Program-made: the position numbers and the translations under genes
Notes under the pieces: generated by a model
Seen by the model: the letters and a program-made list of their open reading frames with translations, nothing else
Database searches by the model: none
What the model was told of the DNA's origin: nothing
Shown here: piece after piece, positions 42,411 through 52,203 of the stretch
Numbering within the stretch: the first letter of the stretch is position 1
Layout: each line of letters starts with the position of its first letter
Source of the DNA: Periplaneta americana
Lineage: Eukaryota; Arthropoda; Insecta; Blattodea; Blattidae
DNA: 64,000 nt
Assembly: GCF_040183065.1 (NCBI RefSeq)
Contig: NC_091132.1
Location: 89,489,606-89,553,605 of the forward strand
Direction: 5' to 3'

Positions 42411-42945
42411 TGCTATTAGCTCAATTGAGTCACTTCAGATTTCTTCTTAACCTTTGAGGCATAGCGGCTTCTTTGAATCATTCCTTACCACAAGTAGTTC
42501 TAGTATTGTTTCTAGGTAAAAGTCTTAAAATTATTGTTTTAATGTCGTGATATGCCACAGTAGCTTCAAATAAAGCCACCTCCTAATTTGTATGCAAATT
42601 TATGAAAATACAAATTGTTTGCAAATTTCATCTCTATTTCATGTATTTTATTTCATTTGACCAATATCCACTTCAGATTTGTTAATTATGAATTTTGTGC
42701 CTCAAAGGTTCAACTCTCACTCCATCTTCCCTGGCTGAGACGAGTAGACTGGCAGTTAAGCACTGCTTAGTGACGGATTGCATCATAGCTTTTACGCAAT
42801 TTCGCTCTCGCTGGTCGCCTGAAATCCATCACTGATGCACAGTGCCCACTTTGGGTTTGTTTATAAAGCAGTGTAAGCGGAAAGGACATGGGAGGGGTTT
42901 CAGAGTTCCCTTCCACTTGCCTGTTGTGTCCAGGACTGGATTAGA
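42404..42945 (+). repeat. Dispersed repeat 'AAACCTGGGTGC...', copy 1, split by a MITE
   Basis: AAACCTGGGTGCTATTAGCT, CAATTGAGTCACTTC, then after the MITE at 42451-42708 CTCTCGCTGGTCGCCTGAAA, TCCATCACTGATGCACAGTG and AAAGCAGTGTAAGCGGAAAG. Copy 2 is at 57508-57810. Class unknown. Confidence 0.75.
42451..42708. mobile_element. piggyBac-like MITE, 258 bp
   Basis: Perfect 12 bp terminal inverted repeats CCTTTGAGGCA(C/T)-type (left CCTTTGAGGCATAG, right complement CCTTTGAGGCACAA; 11 bases identical). TTAA lies on the left (42447-42450) and a TTCAA remnant on the right. The paralogous repeat at 57508 has an uninterrupted CTTAACTCC at this point, giving the empty TTAA site. No ORF. Confidence 0.8.
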
Positions 42946-43042
42946 TACTGTTTAGGTTAGATGAAATTAGATTAGGTAGATTAGATTGGATGGGAATTCA
43001 GACGGGCAGGAGAGCTGGTAGATAGGCGGATTGATAGGTAGA

Positions 43043-43403
43043 TATATAGGCTGATAGGTAGAAATGTAGATGGCTGGATCGATGGATGGATGGACGAGTG
43101 GATCGGTGTGTGGATGGGTGGATAGATAGATGAGTAATTATCACTATTTTTTTCGAATTGCGATACTGTTTACCTTTAACACAGCTGTCCTTTTTCTTTT
43201 TTCGTAGTCTATGTTATTTATCTACTGTGTTTTTAATTTTAATTATGGTTTATTTAACTACGCTCGTGACTTAGTGATAATTACTCATCTATCTATCCAC
43301 CCATCCACACACCGATCCACTCATCCATCCATCCATCCATCCATCCATTCATCCATCCATCCATCGATCCAGCCATCTACATTTCTACCTATCAGCCTAT
43401 ATA
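43043..43403. repeat. Large hairpin: 104 bp and 132 bp inverted arms around a 125 bp loop
   Basis: The left arm (43043-43146) and right arm (43272-43403) are inverted copies. Shared anchors are TAGGCTGATAGGTAGAAATG, TAGATGGCTGGATCGATGG, GGATCGGTGTGTGGATGGGT and GATAGATAGATGAGTAATTA. The right arm holds a longer ATCC run, which accounts for the 28 bp length difference. The loop has no ORF of note. Confidence 0.9.
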
Positions 43404-43534
43404 TAGGACTTACATTACTAATCCAAACAATCATTGTATGTATAATAAGAGGGTTTTAATTATGAACTATTTTTTAGAATATATTTTTAAACATTTTCTG
43501 TTTGTGAAGGTGTACCTTTTACTGGTTTTCCACT

Positions 43535-43739
43535 TTACAGCAGTTCGCCTTCGATTCCTGCTTTCCAGAGCTTCCTATTCTCCCATTGTCCCTCTTCCAT
43601 GCCCCTCTTCGCTATGTATGTGTGTATTCCTTCATACCTCTTTTTAGTTCTTCCACGCTTTCTTCTTCCTGGCACGGTCCAATTGAGAATACATTTAGAC
43701 TACCGTTCCTCCGACATCCGTTGTACATGTCCATGCCAT
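43535..43739 (-). pseudogene. LINE C-terminal fragment (fourth family)
   Basis: Minus strand reads WHGHVQRMSEER, a stop, SKCILNWTVPGRRKRGRTKK, RYEGIHTYIAKRGMEEGQWE and NRKLWKAGIEGELL, then stop. 'W.GHV.RM......W.P.G.RRRGRP..RW......' is the usual C-terminus of insect non-LTR ORF2 proteins. One internal stop; everything upstream is missing. Confidence 0.7.
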
Positions 43740-43800
43740 TTACAGGAAACATAACAATTGCTTTTTATGGGACGGGTTGTCAACCCTTCCCCAACCCCCG

Positions 43801-43902
43801 TACTTGGAAGACCTGACCATAGCCTCTGTTGGCCGGGTTGTTCAGGATTCGTACTTGGAAGACCTGACCATAGCCTCTCTTGGCCAGGTTATTCAGGATT
43901 CC
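43801..43902. repeat. 51 bp direct duplication
   Basis: Units 43801-43851 and 43852-43902 share TACTTGGAAGACCTGACCAT, AGCCTCT.TTGGCC and TTCAGGATTC, with about four differences. A GGTTGTCAACCC run precedes them. Confidence 0.9.
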
Positions 43903-43904
43903 TG

Positions 43905-44580
43905 TTGGGTCTTCTCAGCTACCGTAGCGGTTTTGGAGCACTAAGTCTCACTGTACATCACCCAAACAGGTAATTTCCTACTTTCCGTTGCCCACCCCCC
44001 AGGACGTGGACCTAGAGCAGACCAGGACAGGATATAGCACTGTGACGTCACCGCTCTCCGCTCTGCCGTCTCGCATTCGATGTCTGTGCAGGGTCTGTGA
44101 AATGTGGACAGCAGTTTGCAGGGAGGGTGGAGAGGGTATTTGACGTGCAGGTAGCAGTGATTTAGGCGATAAATAAAAGTGATATGCGTCCATAACACAG
44201 TTTAATGTCTGGATATCCCAATGGTAATGTTAACTCAGTCGCACATCTTGTGTTCTGATTATAAATAATTCAATTTCTGCTCTATTATGCGAAAATCAAT
44301 GTATAGCAAAGACAGTCTCATATGCTGGACACTTTCCTGTATCTAATAGTCACGCAGTATTTCATTTCAATTAATTTGGCGAAACAAATATATAGTAAAG
44401 TAATACAAGTTTTTATTATGCACGTTCATTTGTACGTCAAGATATCCTTTATATATAATGGCTGCAATCACACAACGTGTTTAAAAATAATTAGAAATAA
44501 TTAAACCTTTGCTGTATTTTATGAAAAAATACATACAAACTACATTTTCTTTTCTCTGTAATTTGGAAGAAGGCACAGAA
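43905..44580. other. Unassigned DNA
   Basis: A GC-richer part (43980-44110) with an 85-codon minus frame lacks any recognised domain. The rest is AT-rich. Confidence 0.3.
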
Positions 44581-44583
44581 CGA

Positions 44584-45360
44584 TTAATTATGTTGACATT
44601 TTTTCTGCATTTTTGTTTCTTTTTTCTTTAACAAATTTATCAATATTGGGACATAATGACTGGGCAATATATAATTAAGACTGCATGTTAGGTTGTGATC
44701 TGACAAGGTACTTCTTGATTTAGATTTAGCAAGTTTCATAACAGAAAAAATTGTTCGCATACAACCATACGAACCAAACATACATAATACCTGTGCAGGA
44801 AATGCATACAATCTCGGAAATTTGGCTTGGTAGAAATTCCTGTTAAAGTCAACCAAGTCCTTGTGTTTATATTTGTCCTTCAACAAATCGTCACATTGTA
44901 AATTTAACAGTTCCAATTGGTACCTGCTAGGAACATTTTTGACATCTGGGGAACAAGGGGTTGCAAAGAGCTGAAATATAGTAGAAACTGTTCTACATCT
45001 TGAAACTTCGACTCAACTCGCGAAGAAGATCTTGTAGAATTTGCACATATTCTTCAGAGAGACTAATGTCCGGATCACGCACTTGCGATAACTTTGAAAA
45101 ATGCACAGTGTTTACAGCCAGCAGTTGATTTACCCAGAGAGCCAATGACAATTTGAATGCTTTAACTTTATAGTACATATATGTTACGATGAGACCCTTG
45201 CCCTGAAGTGCAGTATTTAAATCGTTTAAGTGATCTGTTAAATCCGCATGGAAAGCAAAGTCACAAATTCAGGTTTTTTCTTGCAACTCGGGTACAGGCT
45301 GATTTAGACTAGTCATGAATAATGCTATTTCTTCTCTTAACTCAAAGAAACGCCGTTTAT
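44584..45360 (-). pseudogene. hAT transposase C-terminal half, broken
   Basis: Minus strand, in order: SCQHKRRFFELREEIALFMT, SLNQPVPELQEKT (45370-45270), then ICDFAFHADLTDHLNDLNTA after a stop. Next come YYKVKAFKLSLALWVNQLLA with VNTVHFSKL (45175-45100) and ELLNLQCDDLLKDKYKHKDL, and KFPRLYAFPAQVLCMFGSYG, then MRTIFSVMKLAKSKSRSTLS and DHNLTCSLNYI (44830-44660). 'FG..Y.CE..FS.MK..KSK.RS.L.D..L' is the hATC dimerisation region of Charlie/EPM2AIP1-type hAT proteins. Frames change at least twice. The N-terminal half is cut off by the SINE starting near 45370. Confidence 0.75.
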
Positions 45361-45369
45361 GTTGGCAAC

Positions 45370-45564
45370 TTTGCATTATGATGCTCTCACCTGACGTCAC
45401 ACGAAATGAGGGATGTGCTCTTCCTCCACGAACGTCACACAGTCTGAAACTGTCTTCCGTTGACCTAGAGACTCGCAACTGCCGAGGTTATATCAGCCTC
45501 GCCGGTGTGCCGGAATTTTGTCCCGCAGGAGTTCTTTCACACGCCAGTAAATCTACTGACATAA
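45370..45564 (-). repeat. SINE family G, distal part (split by foldback SINE)
   Basis: CGCAACTGCCGAGGTTATAT, CCGGTGTGCCGGAATTTTG and CGCAGGAGTTCTTTC lead to the target-site copy AATCTACTGACATAA (45550-45564). The matching proximal part with the tRNA-like head is 46100-46206. The left limit is approximate, as the hAT similarity stops around here. Confidence 0.65.
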
Positions 45565-46084
45565 ACGATGAAAGAGTAATGGAACGGAGAAAAATTCTCT
45601 CCGGCGCCGGGATTTGAACCCGGGTTTTCAGCTCTACGTGCTGATGCTTTATCCACTAAGCCACACCGGATACAACTCCGACGCCGGTCAGAATCGTCTC
45701 AGATTAAGCTCCAACTCTTGGGTTCCCTCTAGTGGCCGCCCTCTGCACTACGTCATAGATGTCTATGAACGCAGGACCGAAGTCCACACATGTGTTGAGG
45801 TGCACTCGATATGAGTGACTAGTTGGCCGGGATCCGACGGAATAAGCGCCGTCTTAAATCACGAAGTGAATTACGCATATCATATATATTATTTTAATGT
45901 ACCGAAGTACATATGATATTTCCATGCAGATATTCTGCGTCATCATACGATGAAAGAGTAATGGAACGGAGAAAAATTCTCTCCGGCGCCGGCACCTATT
46001 TTTCTCCGTTCCATTACTCTTTCATCGTATGATGACGCAGAATATCTGCATGGAAATATCGTATGTACTTTGGTACATTAAAAT
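45565..46084 (-). mobile_element. Foldback SINE-like element (family H) with 15 bp target duplication
   Basis: A perfect 15 bp duplication AATCTACTGACATAA (45550-45564, 46085-46099) bounds a 520 bp insert. A tRNA-like domain lies on the minus strand at 45672-45601 (A box GTGGCTTAGTGGATAAAG, B box CGGGTTCAAATCCCGG). A 46 bp direct repeat beginning ACGATGAAAGAGTAATGG occurs at the left edge (45565-45610) and again at 45947-45992. The right part is a near-perfect hairpin, arms 45888-45977 and 45998-46087 around a 20 bp loop. No ORF. Confidence 0.85.
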
Positions 46085-46099
46085 AATCTACTGACATAA

Positions 46100-46206
46100 G
46101 CCTGTCGCTTTTAAGCACACTTAAATGCCATCGACCTGTGCCGGGATTTAACCCGCAACCTCGAGCACAGAAGGCAGCACTATACCGACTGCACTACTCA
46201 GGCCGA
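46100..46206 (-). repeat. SINE family G, proximal part with tRNA-like head
   Basis: Minus strand head near 46206-46135: GTCGGCCTGAGTAGTGCAGT and GAGGTTGCGGGTTAAATCCC. Then GGTCGATGGCATTTAAGTGT, GCTTAAAAGCGACAGGC. The same head and CATTTAAGTGTGCTTAA block occurs at 60308-60413. It continues across the inserted element at 45370-45564. Confidence 0.75.
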
Positions 46207-46379
46207 CCCCGTGTTTTTAAGTATACAGAATGTACATAGTTCTTTTTGTTACAATTATTGAAAAAAAAATATGAGAGTTGTTAGCCTTTAGAAATCCTTT
46301 CTATCCCTGGTTAATAGGGACATGGCCACGTAGAAGAGTTTGGATTGGTTTGGTGTTTCTAAGATTGTGTCCAGAATGA

Positions 46380-46675
46380 GTCCTTGCACTTAGACTTTCT
46401 TTGGCCCATTGTGCGCCCTATATATGCGATGATTGTCCAAGTCCAACAGGAGGCTTAGGTGGAATTCGTGAATCAGATGCTGACAGGTGGGCCATACTAC
46501 TTTCCCAAGCCCTTCCCATATCAGCACCGAAAGGGCTTGTGGAAGTACTATCCCCAAGACTGCAACATCTACTTTATCCACCACAAATTCCATCACAACC
46601 TGACCGTATATCGAACCCGGATCACGTTAATGGAAGATCAATGCGCACGCGTTGAGCCGTAGACGCGGCTAGATT
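46380..46675 (-). repeat. tRNA-headed SINE (family C)
   Basis: Minus-strand head AGCCGCGTCTACGGCTCAAC and B-box-like CCGGGTTCGATATACGG, body GTGGTGGATAAAGTAGATGT, and tail motif GGGCGCACAATGGGCCAAAG. The tRNA-like part is more decayed than in the copy at 36410. Confidence 0.75.
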
Positions 46676-46679
46676 TTGT

Positions 46680-47211
46680 GTTATTACTGTTAAGGGAGAG
46701 AGGGGTGAAATTTTGGTCATTATCTGTAAAAAATCGCATTTTCGTTTTCTTGTAAAAAATGGATCAACAACCTCTTATTTATATGCTGAGCAAGTGTCAA
46801 TGCTCTGCGGCGCTCGAAAGCATAAAAATTACACGATATATAAATGACAGGTGATCTTTAATTCCATGCAAACTTTAGAAGCTGTTTTCTGACACTTTTT
46901 TTTCCAGCACATTTCGTCAGGTTCGAATTGCAAAGTTTCTTACAATTTTGATGATGGGAACATGACATTTTTACTGCATGTCCTACACACTGTGGTTAAC
47001 AAAATATGTCATGGGTTTTATGATTAAATGAGCACTTTTTGAAAAAAAAATATTTACAATGGCAATGAAAAATTTATATTTTTAGATGTGCAGTGGTTAT
47101 GTAAATTTTTTTCTCCTTTTGTAGTCAATATATATAAAAACTAATGCGTGATGTTTTTCTAAATATGCCATTGGTCTTGTAAAAAAGATTTTCAGACATT
47201 TTACTGAAAAA
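46680..47211. other. Unassigned AT-rich DNA
   Basis: No supported feature. Confidence 0.3.
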
Positions 47212-47220
47212 TTGAGCGAC

Positions 47221-47830
47221 TTACTTATTTACAAATGGCTTTTAAGGAACCCGGACGTTCATTGCCTCCCTCACATAACTCCGCCATCGGTCCCTATCCT
47301 GTGGAAGATTAATCCAGTCTCTATCATCATATCCCACCTCGCTAAAATCCATTTTAATATTATCCTCCCACCTACGTCTCGGCCTCCCCATAGGTCTTTT
47401 TCCCTCCAGCTTCCCAACTAACACTATATATATTTCTGGATTCGCCCATACGTGCTACATGCCCTGCCTATCTCAAACGTCTGGATTTAATGTTCCTAAT
47501 TATGTCAGGTGAAGAATACAATGCGTGCAGTTCTGCGTTATGTAACGTTCTCCATTCTCCTTAAACTTCATCCCTTTTAGCCTCAGACATTTTCCTAAGA
47601 ACTTTATTCTCAAACACCCTTAATTTCTGTTCCTCTAGCAAAGTGAGAATCCAAGTTTCACAACCATACAGAACAACTGGTAATATAACTGTTTTATAAA
47701 TTCTAACTTTCACATTTTTTGACAGCAGACTAGATGACGAAAGCTTCTCAACCGAATAATAACAGGCATTTCCCATATTTATTCTGCGTTTAATTTTCTC
47801 CCGAGTGTCATTTGTATTTGTTAAGAAATG
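47221..47830 (-). mobile_element. 5'-truncated LINE insertion (family L1)
   Basis: Flanked by a 9 bp target duplication TTGAGCGAC (47212-47220, 47831-47839). Minus strand encodes [40 protein letters not shown] and [20 protein letters not shown]. Then, in another frame, LVGKLEGKRPMGRPRRRWED, NIKMDFSEVGYDDRDWINLP and DRDRWRSYVREAMNVRVP. Frameshifts lie between about 47420 and 47560. The 3' end has a short TAAGTAA tail and there is no polymerase motif. Confidence 0.85.
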
Positions 47831-47839
47831 TTGAGCGAC

Positions 47840-48205
47840 ACATTTCATTTTGAAATACGAGTATGCCAATTTTTCAAAATGTTTTTTTGTTAATAACTCA
47901 GAAACTCACAGTAATGAAACTTCACCTCACCATTATCTATCACACAGTGATTATGTGTACAACAAACTCAAGTAGGTAGCCTGAAAATGTAGAAAATAGG
48001 AATTTCACACATCACTCCCCCCCCCCCCGCCCTAATCTATAAAATTCTGTTAGTATATTCACTACTAAGTACTCTTTCCATATTCGGGTTAGTATCTAGA
48101 CAGACACGTAGCATGTATGAGGTTACCGCAGGTTTTTTTTTTATATTTTTGTGTACAATTTTCCATCGTCCTCTCTTTTTCGTCTTTTTGTGTCCAATTG
48201 ACTAT
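47840..48205. other. Unassigned DNA with a C10 run
   Basis: A CCCCCCCCCC run lies near 48018-48028. Otherwise no feature. Confidence 0.3.
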
Positions 48206-48212
48206 TAGTTTT

Positions 48213-48460
48213 TTTATTTGGTTATTTAACGTTGCTGTATCAACTACTAGGTTATTTGGCATAAATGAATTGGTAATAGCGAGATGGCATTTGACGAGAT
48301 GAGGCCGAGGATTCGCCATAGTTTGCTTGACATCGCTCTATGTTTGAGGAAACCTCGGAAACCCAACCAGATAATCAGTCCAAGTGGGAATCGAACCCGC
48401 GCCCGAGCGCATTCGGATCGGCAGGCAAACGCCTTAGCCGACTGAGCTACGCCGATGGCT
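48213..48460 (-). repeat. tRNA-headed SINE (family B)
   Basis: Minus-strand head AGCCATCGGCGTAGCTCAGT (A box), CGGCTAAGGCGTTTGCCTG and GCGGGTTCGATTCCCACTTG (B box). Body GGTTTCCGAGGTTTCC and GGCGAATCCTCGGCCTCAT, tail TTGATACAGCAACGTTAAAT. The copy at 57877 is in the opposite orientation. The tail is shared with family A. Confidence 0.85.
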
Positions 48461-48464
48461 ACTA

Positions 48465-49345
48465 TCCATTTTCAGATACTATTTTTTAAATCCTGTCTTT
48501 AATCATAATTACAAACGTTTAACATAATTCACTCTTGCCGGCATAACAGTAGTTGGTTTGCATTGTGTACAAAAAACTGAACGTCACTTCCTGCAACAGA
48601 GAACTGATGTTCTATTGCGGCATAGGAAGCAACCAATGTCCACGCAGGAGTGGTATCGCGGTGGACATCTGCTCGAGTAACATCATGCTATCACTGTTAG
48701 AGATGCGTGTTGTAGCAGAATTTTTGCAATTATATTATAGCATTTTATTATTTTTTATGTCGCTGTGTCATTGTGACTATGAAAGTGAAACTGTGAGTTA
48801 TACTTCTTTAGGCCGACCATGTTTATGAATCTAATAGGCCGGTGTTGACGTTGGTGATCTCTTCCTGACAAGTGGCAGAAGAAATAAAATCGAGGTAAGA
48901 GAGTTTTTCGTCTTAAAACAACGGTTCTTTTTTGTAGAAATATGTTTATAAAATATATTAACTTGTTTACTTTCATTCTAAAGAAGAAGAATTTACTGGT
49001 TGTTACGTTTAATTAAATTAACTCTACCTTTCATATGTGAGTTGATATTCAAGAGTTTTAAGTAGAGCAATAGTATTATGTTTATTGGTCTGTTTTGTGA
49101 TACTGTATGATAAAACCGACACAGCGAACTAATTTAAGGAATTATTATATTTTATCTAGAATGGTGGCAGTTTCGATGCTATACATTTGATCTCGTGATA
49201 GTATAAAGAAGTAATTTCCCTTTTGTATTACACTGGTGACAATAATTATGAAATTATGGTGAAGTAATGAAATAATGGCGAGGCAAATGGTAATGTTATC
49301 AGTGTTTATCTTCCCGACACCATCTTCATTTACCAAAAGCACTAC
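48465..49345. other. Unassigned DNA
   Basis: Small frames only (largest 91 codons at 48553-48828, plus), with no recognised motif. Confidence 0.3.
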
Positions 49346-49554
49346 TTAGCAATGGCGGCTCGTGATCATTTTTGTTGGTGGGGTCAGATATTTCACACAT
49401 TTTGCGATATGCTTTACATAATGCACCAAGATTTTTTATTTCATTTTAGTTCATTGTTTCTACTTAAAATAATATAACTAAAACTACCACCTACATAATA
49501 ACGAAAATTCAACATTAAACTCACCAATTTACAGAATTATTTATAAAGAAGATG

Positions 49555-50975
49555 TGCTCGTCTGTCCTTCTTTCAGGCAAGCTTCTCGATGACCCTGTTC
49601 TTAAGTTCGGAATTTGATGGTGATGCTCCTTATAAATAGAAAGTCAACGAATTCAGCCTATCTTGACTCATGGCGTTTCTGAGAAAAGTTTTTATCCTGT
49701 TTAATGCGCTGAAACTCCGTCCTTACACAGATGTTGAAACAGGTGTTGTTGGTGCGATTCGAAGAGCTTTTCCCATTTCAGAGAATGAATCTTCAAAGGA
49801 GTAATCCATAAAAAAAACTGAACAAATCACACCCAGAGGAAATGTCTTTAAATGTATCATTTCTATAGATCACTGATAGTTAATTAATACCCTTTTCTTT
49901 CGAAATTAGAGGACAGTAATTTTTTACGAAAATATTAACCAGGTCGGTGGGAAACTTATCTCTATATGAAGCAAATTTCTTTGGATCAAGCATATTAAAC
50001 CTGCCAAAAAATAATTGGTTGCAGGAAACATAATTGAATTGGTTGTTAATAATATCGCATTTTTCTTTGGCATCTGCCGACAGGTTTAGTTTCTTACTGA
50101 GTTTCAGCCTTTTTTTTGTAGGAAACGAACATTCTTCTTCATCATCGACATTTATTTCATATCTGTTAGTGTTCGCTCTTATTTCCATTACAGCCGACTC
50201 AAAATGTTGTAATGCGTCGGATATTCTCAATCTATTTGCAGCTTGCATCTGTATTATATTGCATAATATATCAACATGTTTCATTAAGTCATGAAAGAAA
50301 TTTAGAAAAATAAAAATTCATTATTATTTAACAAGTTTTTTAGGCCAAAAGCTTTTCTCACTGTTATCATTCCATTCATTTGAGTCATCTCCCTCTTCAG
50401 TCCTTTCGAAGCATTTCAATACCTCCGCTTTATTTCCCTTAACAGAGGATACAACTCGGGACTGAAAATTCCATCGTATTGCTGAAATGGTTGGTTTGCG
50501 CTTACTGCACACAGATCGCAGTATGTCACTGCGTTAGGTGAAGTGGAGAAGAATATTATGAATCCAGTAATATTTGAAAAAAAAAATAAATAAAACTTCA
50601 CTGATTTAATGCGTTTTGAACATGTATTATTTTTATAACTAAATTAGGACGGTGAGCGTAACAGTGAACAAATTTCGCATAAGGAAATGTTTTCTGCATC
50701 AAAGTCTGAACCCCACCCTGGTTTCCACTCATTACTGCAGCACCATCATATGCTTGAACTATGAGTTTATTTTCTAAATTGGAAGTTTGTAGTTTTCGAA
50801 CCTCGCTCAGACCGTTGCTGTTGGTCGGCGGGCCAGCTTGGACGGGCCCCAACGAAGCATATACTCGTAACGGTAACTTCGTAACACTTCGTGAATTTCC
50901 GTCGGTAGCGAATGCGACATTGCACGCCACGCACCATGGCAGTTGAGCGCTAAAGTGATTCAAGTCGTGGGGCCC
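49555..50975 (-). pseudogene. hAT transposase relic (zf-MYM/DUF4371-like type)
   Basis: Minus strand pieces in order. LQTSNLENKLIVQAYDGAAV, MSGNQGGVQTLMQKTFPYAK and FVHCYAHRPNLVIKI (50790-50620) hold the 'YDGA..M....GVQ......P.A...HC..H.LNLV' block. FFSNITGFIIFFSTSPNAV follows (50585-50528), then KPTISAIRWNFQSRVVSSVK (50500-50440), MKHVDILCNIIQMQAANRLR (50284-50225), and finally a stop followed by GRSFSALNRIKTFLRNAMSQ, DRLNSL (49720-49640), the hATC dimerisation domain. At least three frame changes and several stops. The left element end may be CAATGGCGGCTCGTGA (49352), similar to hAT termini. The 50790-50990 part does not match and may be the far end joined by deletion. Confidence 0.75.
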
Positions 50976-51390
50976 TTTGACGCGGGCCCAAGCTCACAAT
51001 ATTTAGTATCATACAACCTTTGACGTTTCACTACACATATTGCGTAATATTATTAAATTTATGAATCCACTAAACTGTCTTATTTTGTGAATTATTTTGT
51101 AAGTTATGTTTATTTTATAATTTTTGAAGTAATGATTTACAGATAGATCCTATATGTTAACAATGACATATTCATGGGTAAATAATTAAAATCAATTTGC
51201 TTTCATTGTCTAATCAATGCTTGTAGTCCATTGCTGTTCAAATTCAAATTGCTATTTTTTTCTTTTCGTTTGTTTTATGTCACTTTTTATTTTAACATCT
51301 AGTAGTAACAGTCTATGCTAAGAGAAGAGTCCCTTTATTGAGTGTATTAAGTTGTTAAAAGTGTAGCAAGAACATTGCCGTTAACTTAAA

Positions 51391-52110
51391 ATGAGAAATC
51401 CAGGTGGAAAACTTGATCCAATTTGGAGAATGAAAAATTGTTTCTTTTTTCCCACTTAAAGTGGAAGAAGCAGGAAAGTTAAATGCAAATCTAAGGGTGG
51501 TATTCATAGACTTTTCGCAGCACGCGCTACGAGCGTACTAAGCTAGCTCCGGCTATCCACTGGTTACTAGTACAGAATTCAAATCATATCCTATCGCTAA
51601 CACTGGTTTATGAATGCGAAAAACGCTGATAATCCACCGAAAGCCCGCGCTAAAAATGTCTATGAATACGGCCCATGTGTTTTAGAAATGAAAGGATTAG
51701 TTGCTACAATGAAGTTATATATTCAAATATGTAACAACATAAAAGATAAATAAAAAATTGGGATAGGCCTAATCCAATATTTGATAATGAAGATCAAAAT
51801 TTTGAGACAGGTCCAGTAGTTGCACCTTCAGTATCAAAACAAAAAAGATTATTAGTTAGATAGTTGCGGATCACGTATCCATTGAGAGACCCCCTCTGAA
51901 AATTAAGCGAAGTCAGCTTGGTTTCTTTGTCATCGGAACAAATGAAAAACAGAAAGACTTAGATAAACAAGCGCAAAATTCTATTATGCTACAAACAGTT
52001 CCTTCTGTTGCATTTAGCTATAAGACAGAAGAACTTGTTCAAAAATATGTTGTAACGTATCTTATCCCAATCCAAATTACTATTAAAACACAGCCTGTAG
52101 ATTGATTCTT
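51391..52110 (+). pseudogene. BED zinc-finger hAT transposase N-terminus, interrupted by a MITE
   Basis: MRNPGGKLDPIWRMKNCFFF (51391-51450) and RKVKCKS (about 51472-51492) are followed, after the MITE at 51495-51674, by CVLEMKGLVATMKLYIQICN, NIKDK-stop (51678-51753). This restores the BED finger spacing C..C (CKS|C) then H/Q...C. Downstream SQLGFFVIGTNEKQKDLDKQ, AQNSIMLQTVPSVAFSYKTE and ELVQKYVV (51915-52055) may be the following linker. BED fingers bind DNA in hAT transposases. Stops occur after IWRMKNCFFFPT and after NNIKDK. It points away from the hAT relic at 49555-50975. Confidence 0.65.
51495..51674. mobile_element. GGGCCGTATTC MITE, copy 2
   Basis: 180 bp; ends GGGTGGTATTCATAGACTTT and the complement of ATGTCTATGAATACGGCCC. 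Interior as at 24016 and 56173 (ACGCGCTACGAGCGTACTAA, TCCACTGGTTACTAGTACAG). TAA precedes it but the right flank is ATG, so no target duplication is visible. It disrupts a BED-finger coding region. Confidence 0.88.
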
Positions 52111-52203
52111 CATTATTCATCCTAGGTACTTCATAAGCACTGAAGATTACACTAATCTGAGAATAATATTTAAAATGATTTATGTAAGCTAAAATTTAAT
52201 TAA

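Noticed and set aside
43300..43370. CRISPR-like array of ATCC repeats
   Set aside because: Units are 4 bp without spacers; it is a microsatellite in a eukaryotic hairpin.
50034..50294. 86-codon plus-strand ORF
   Set aside because: It is the antisense shadow of the hAT transposase relic on the minus strand.
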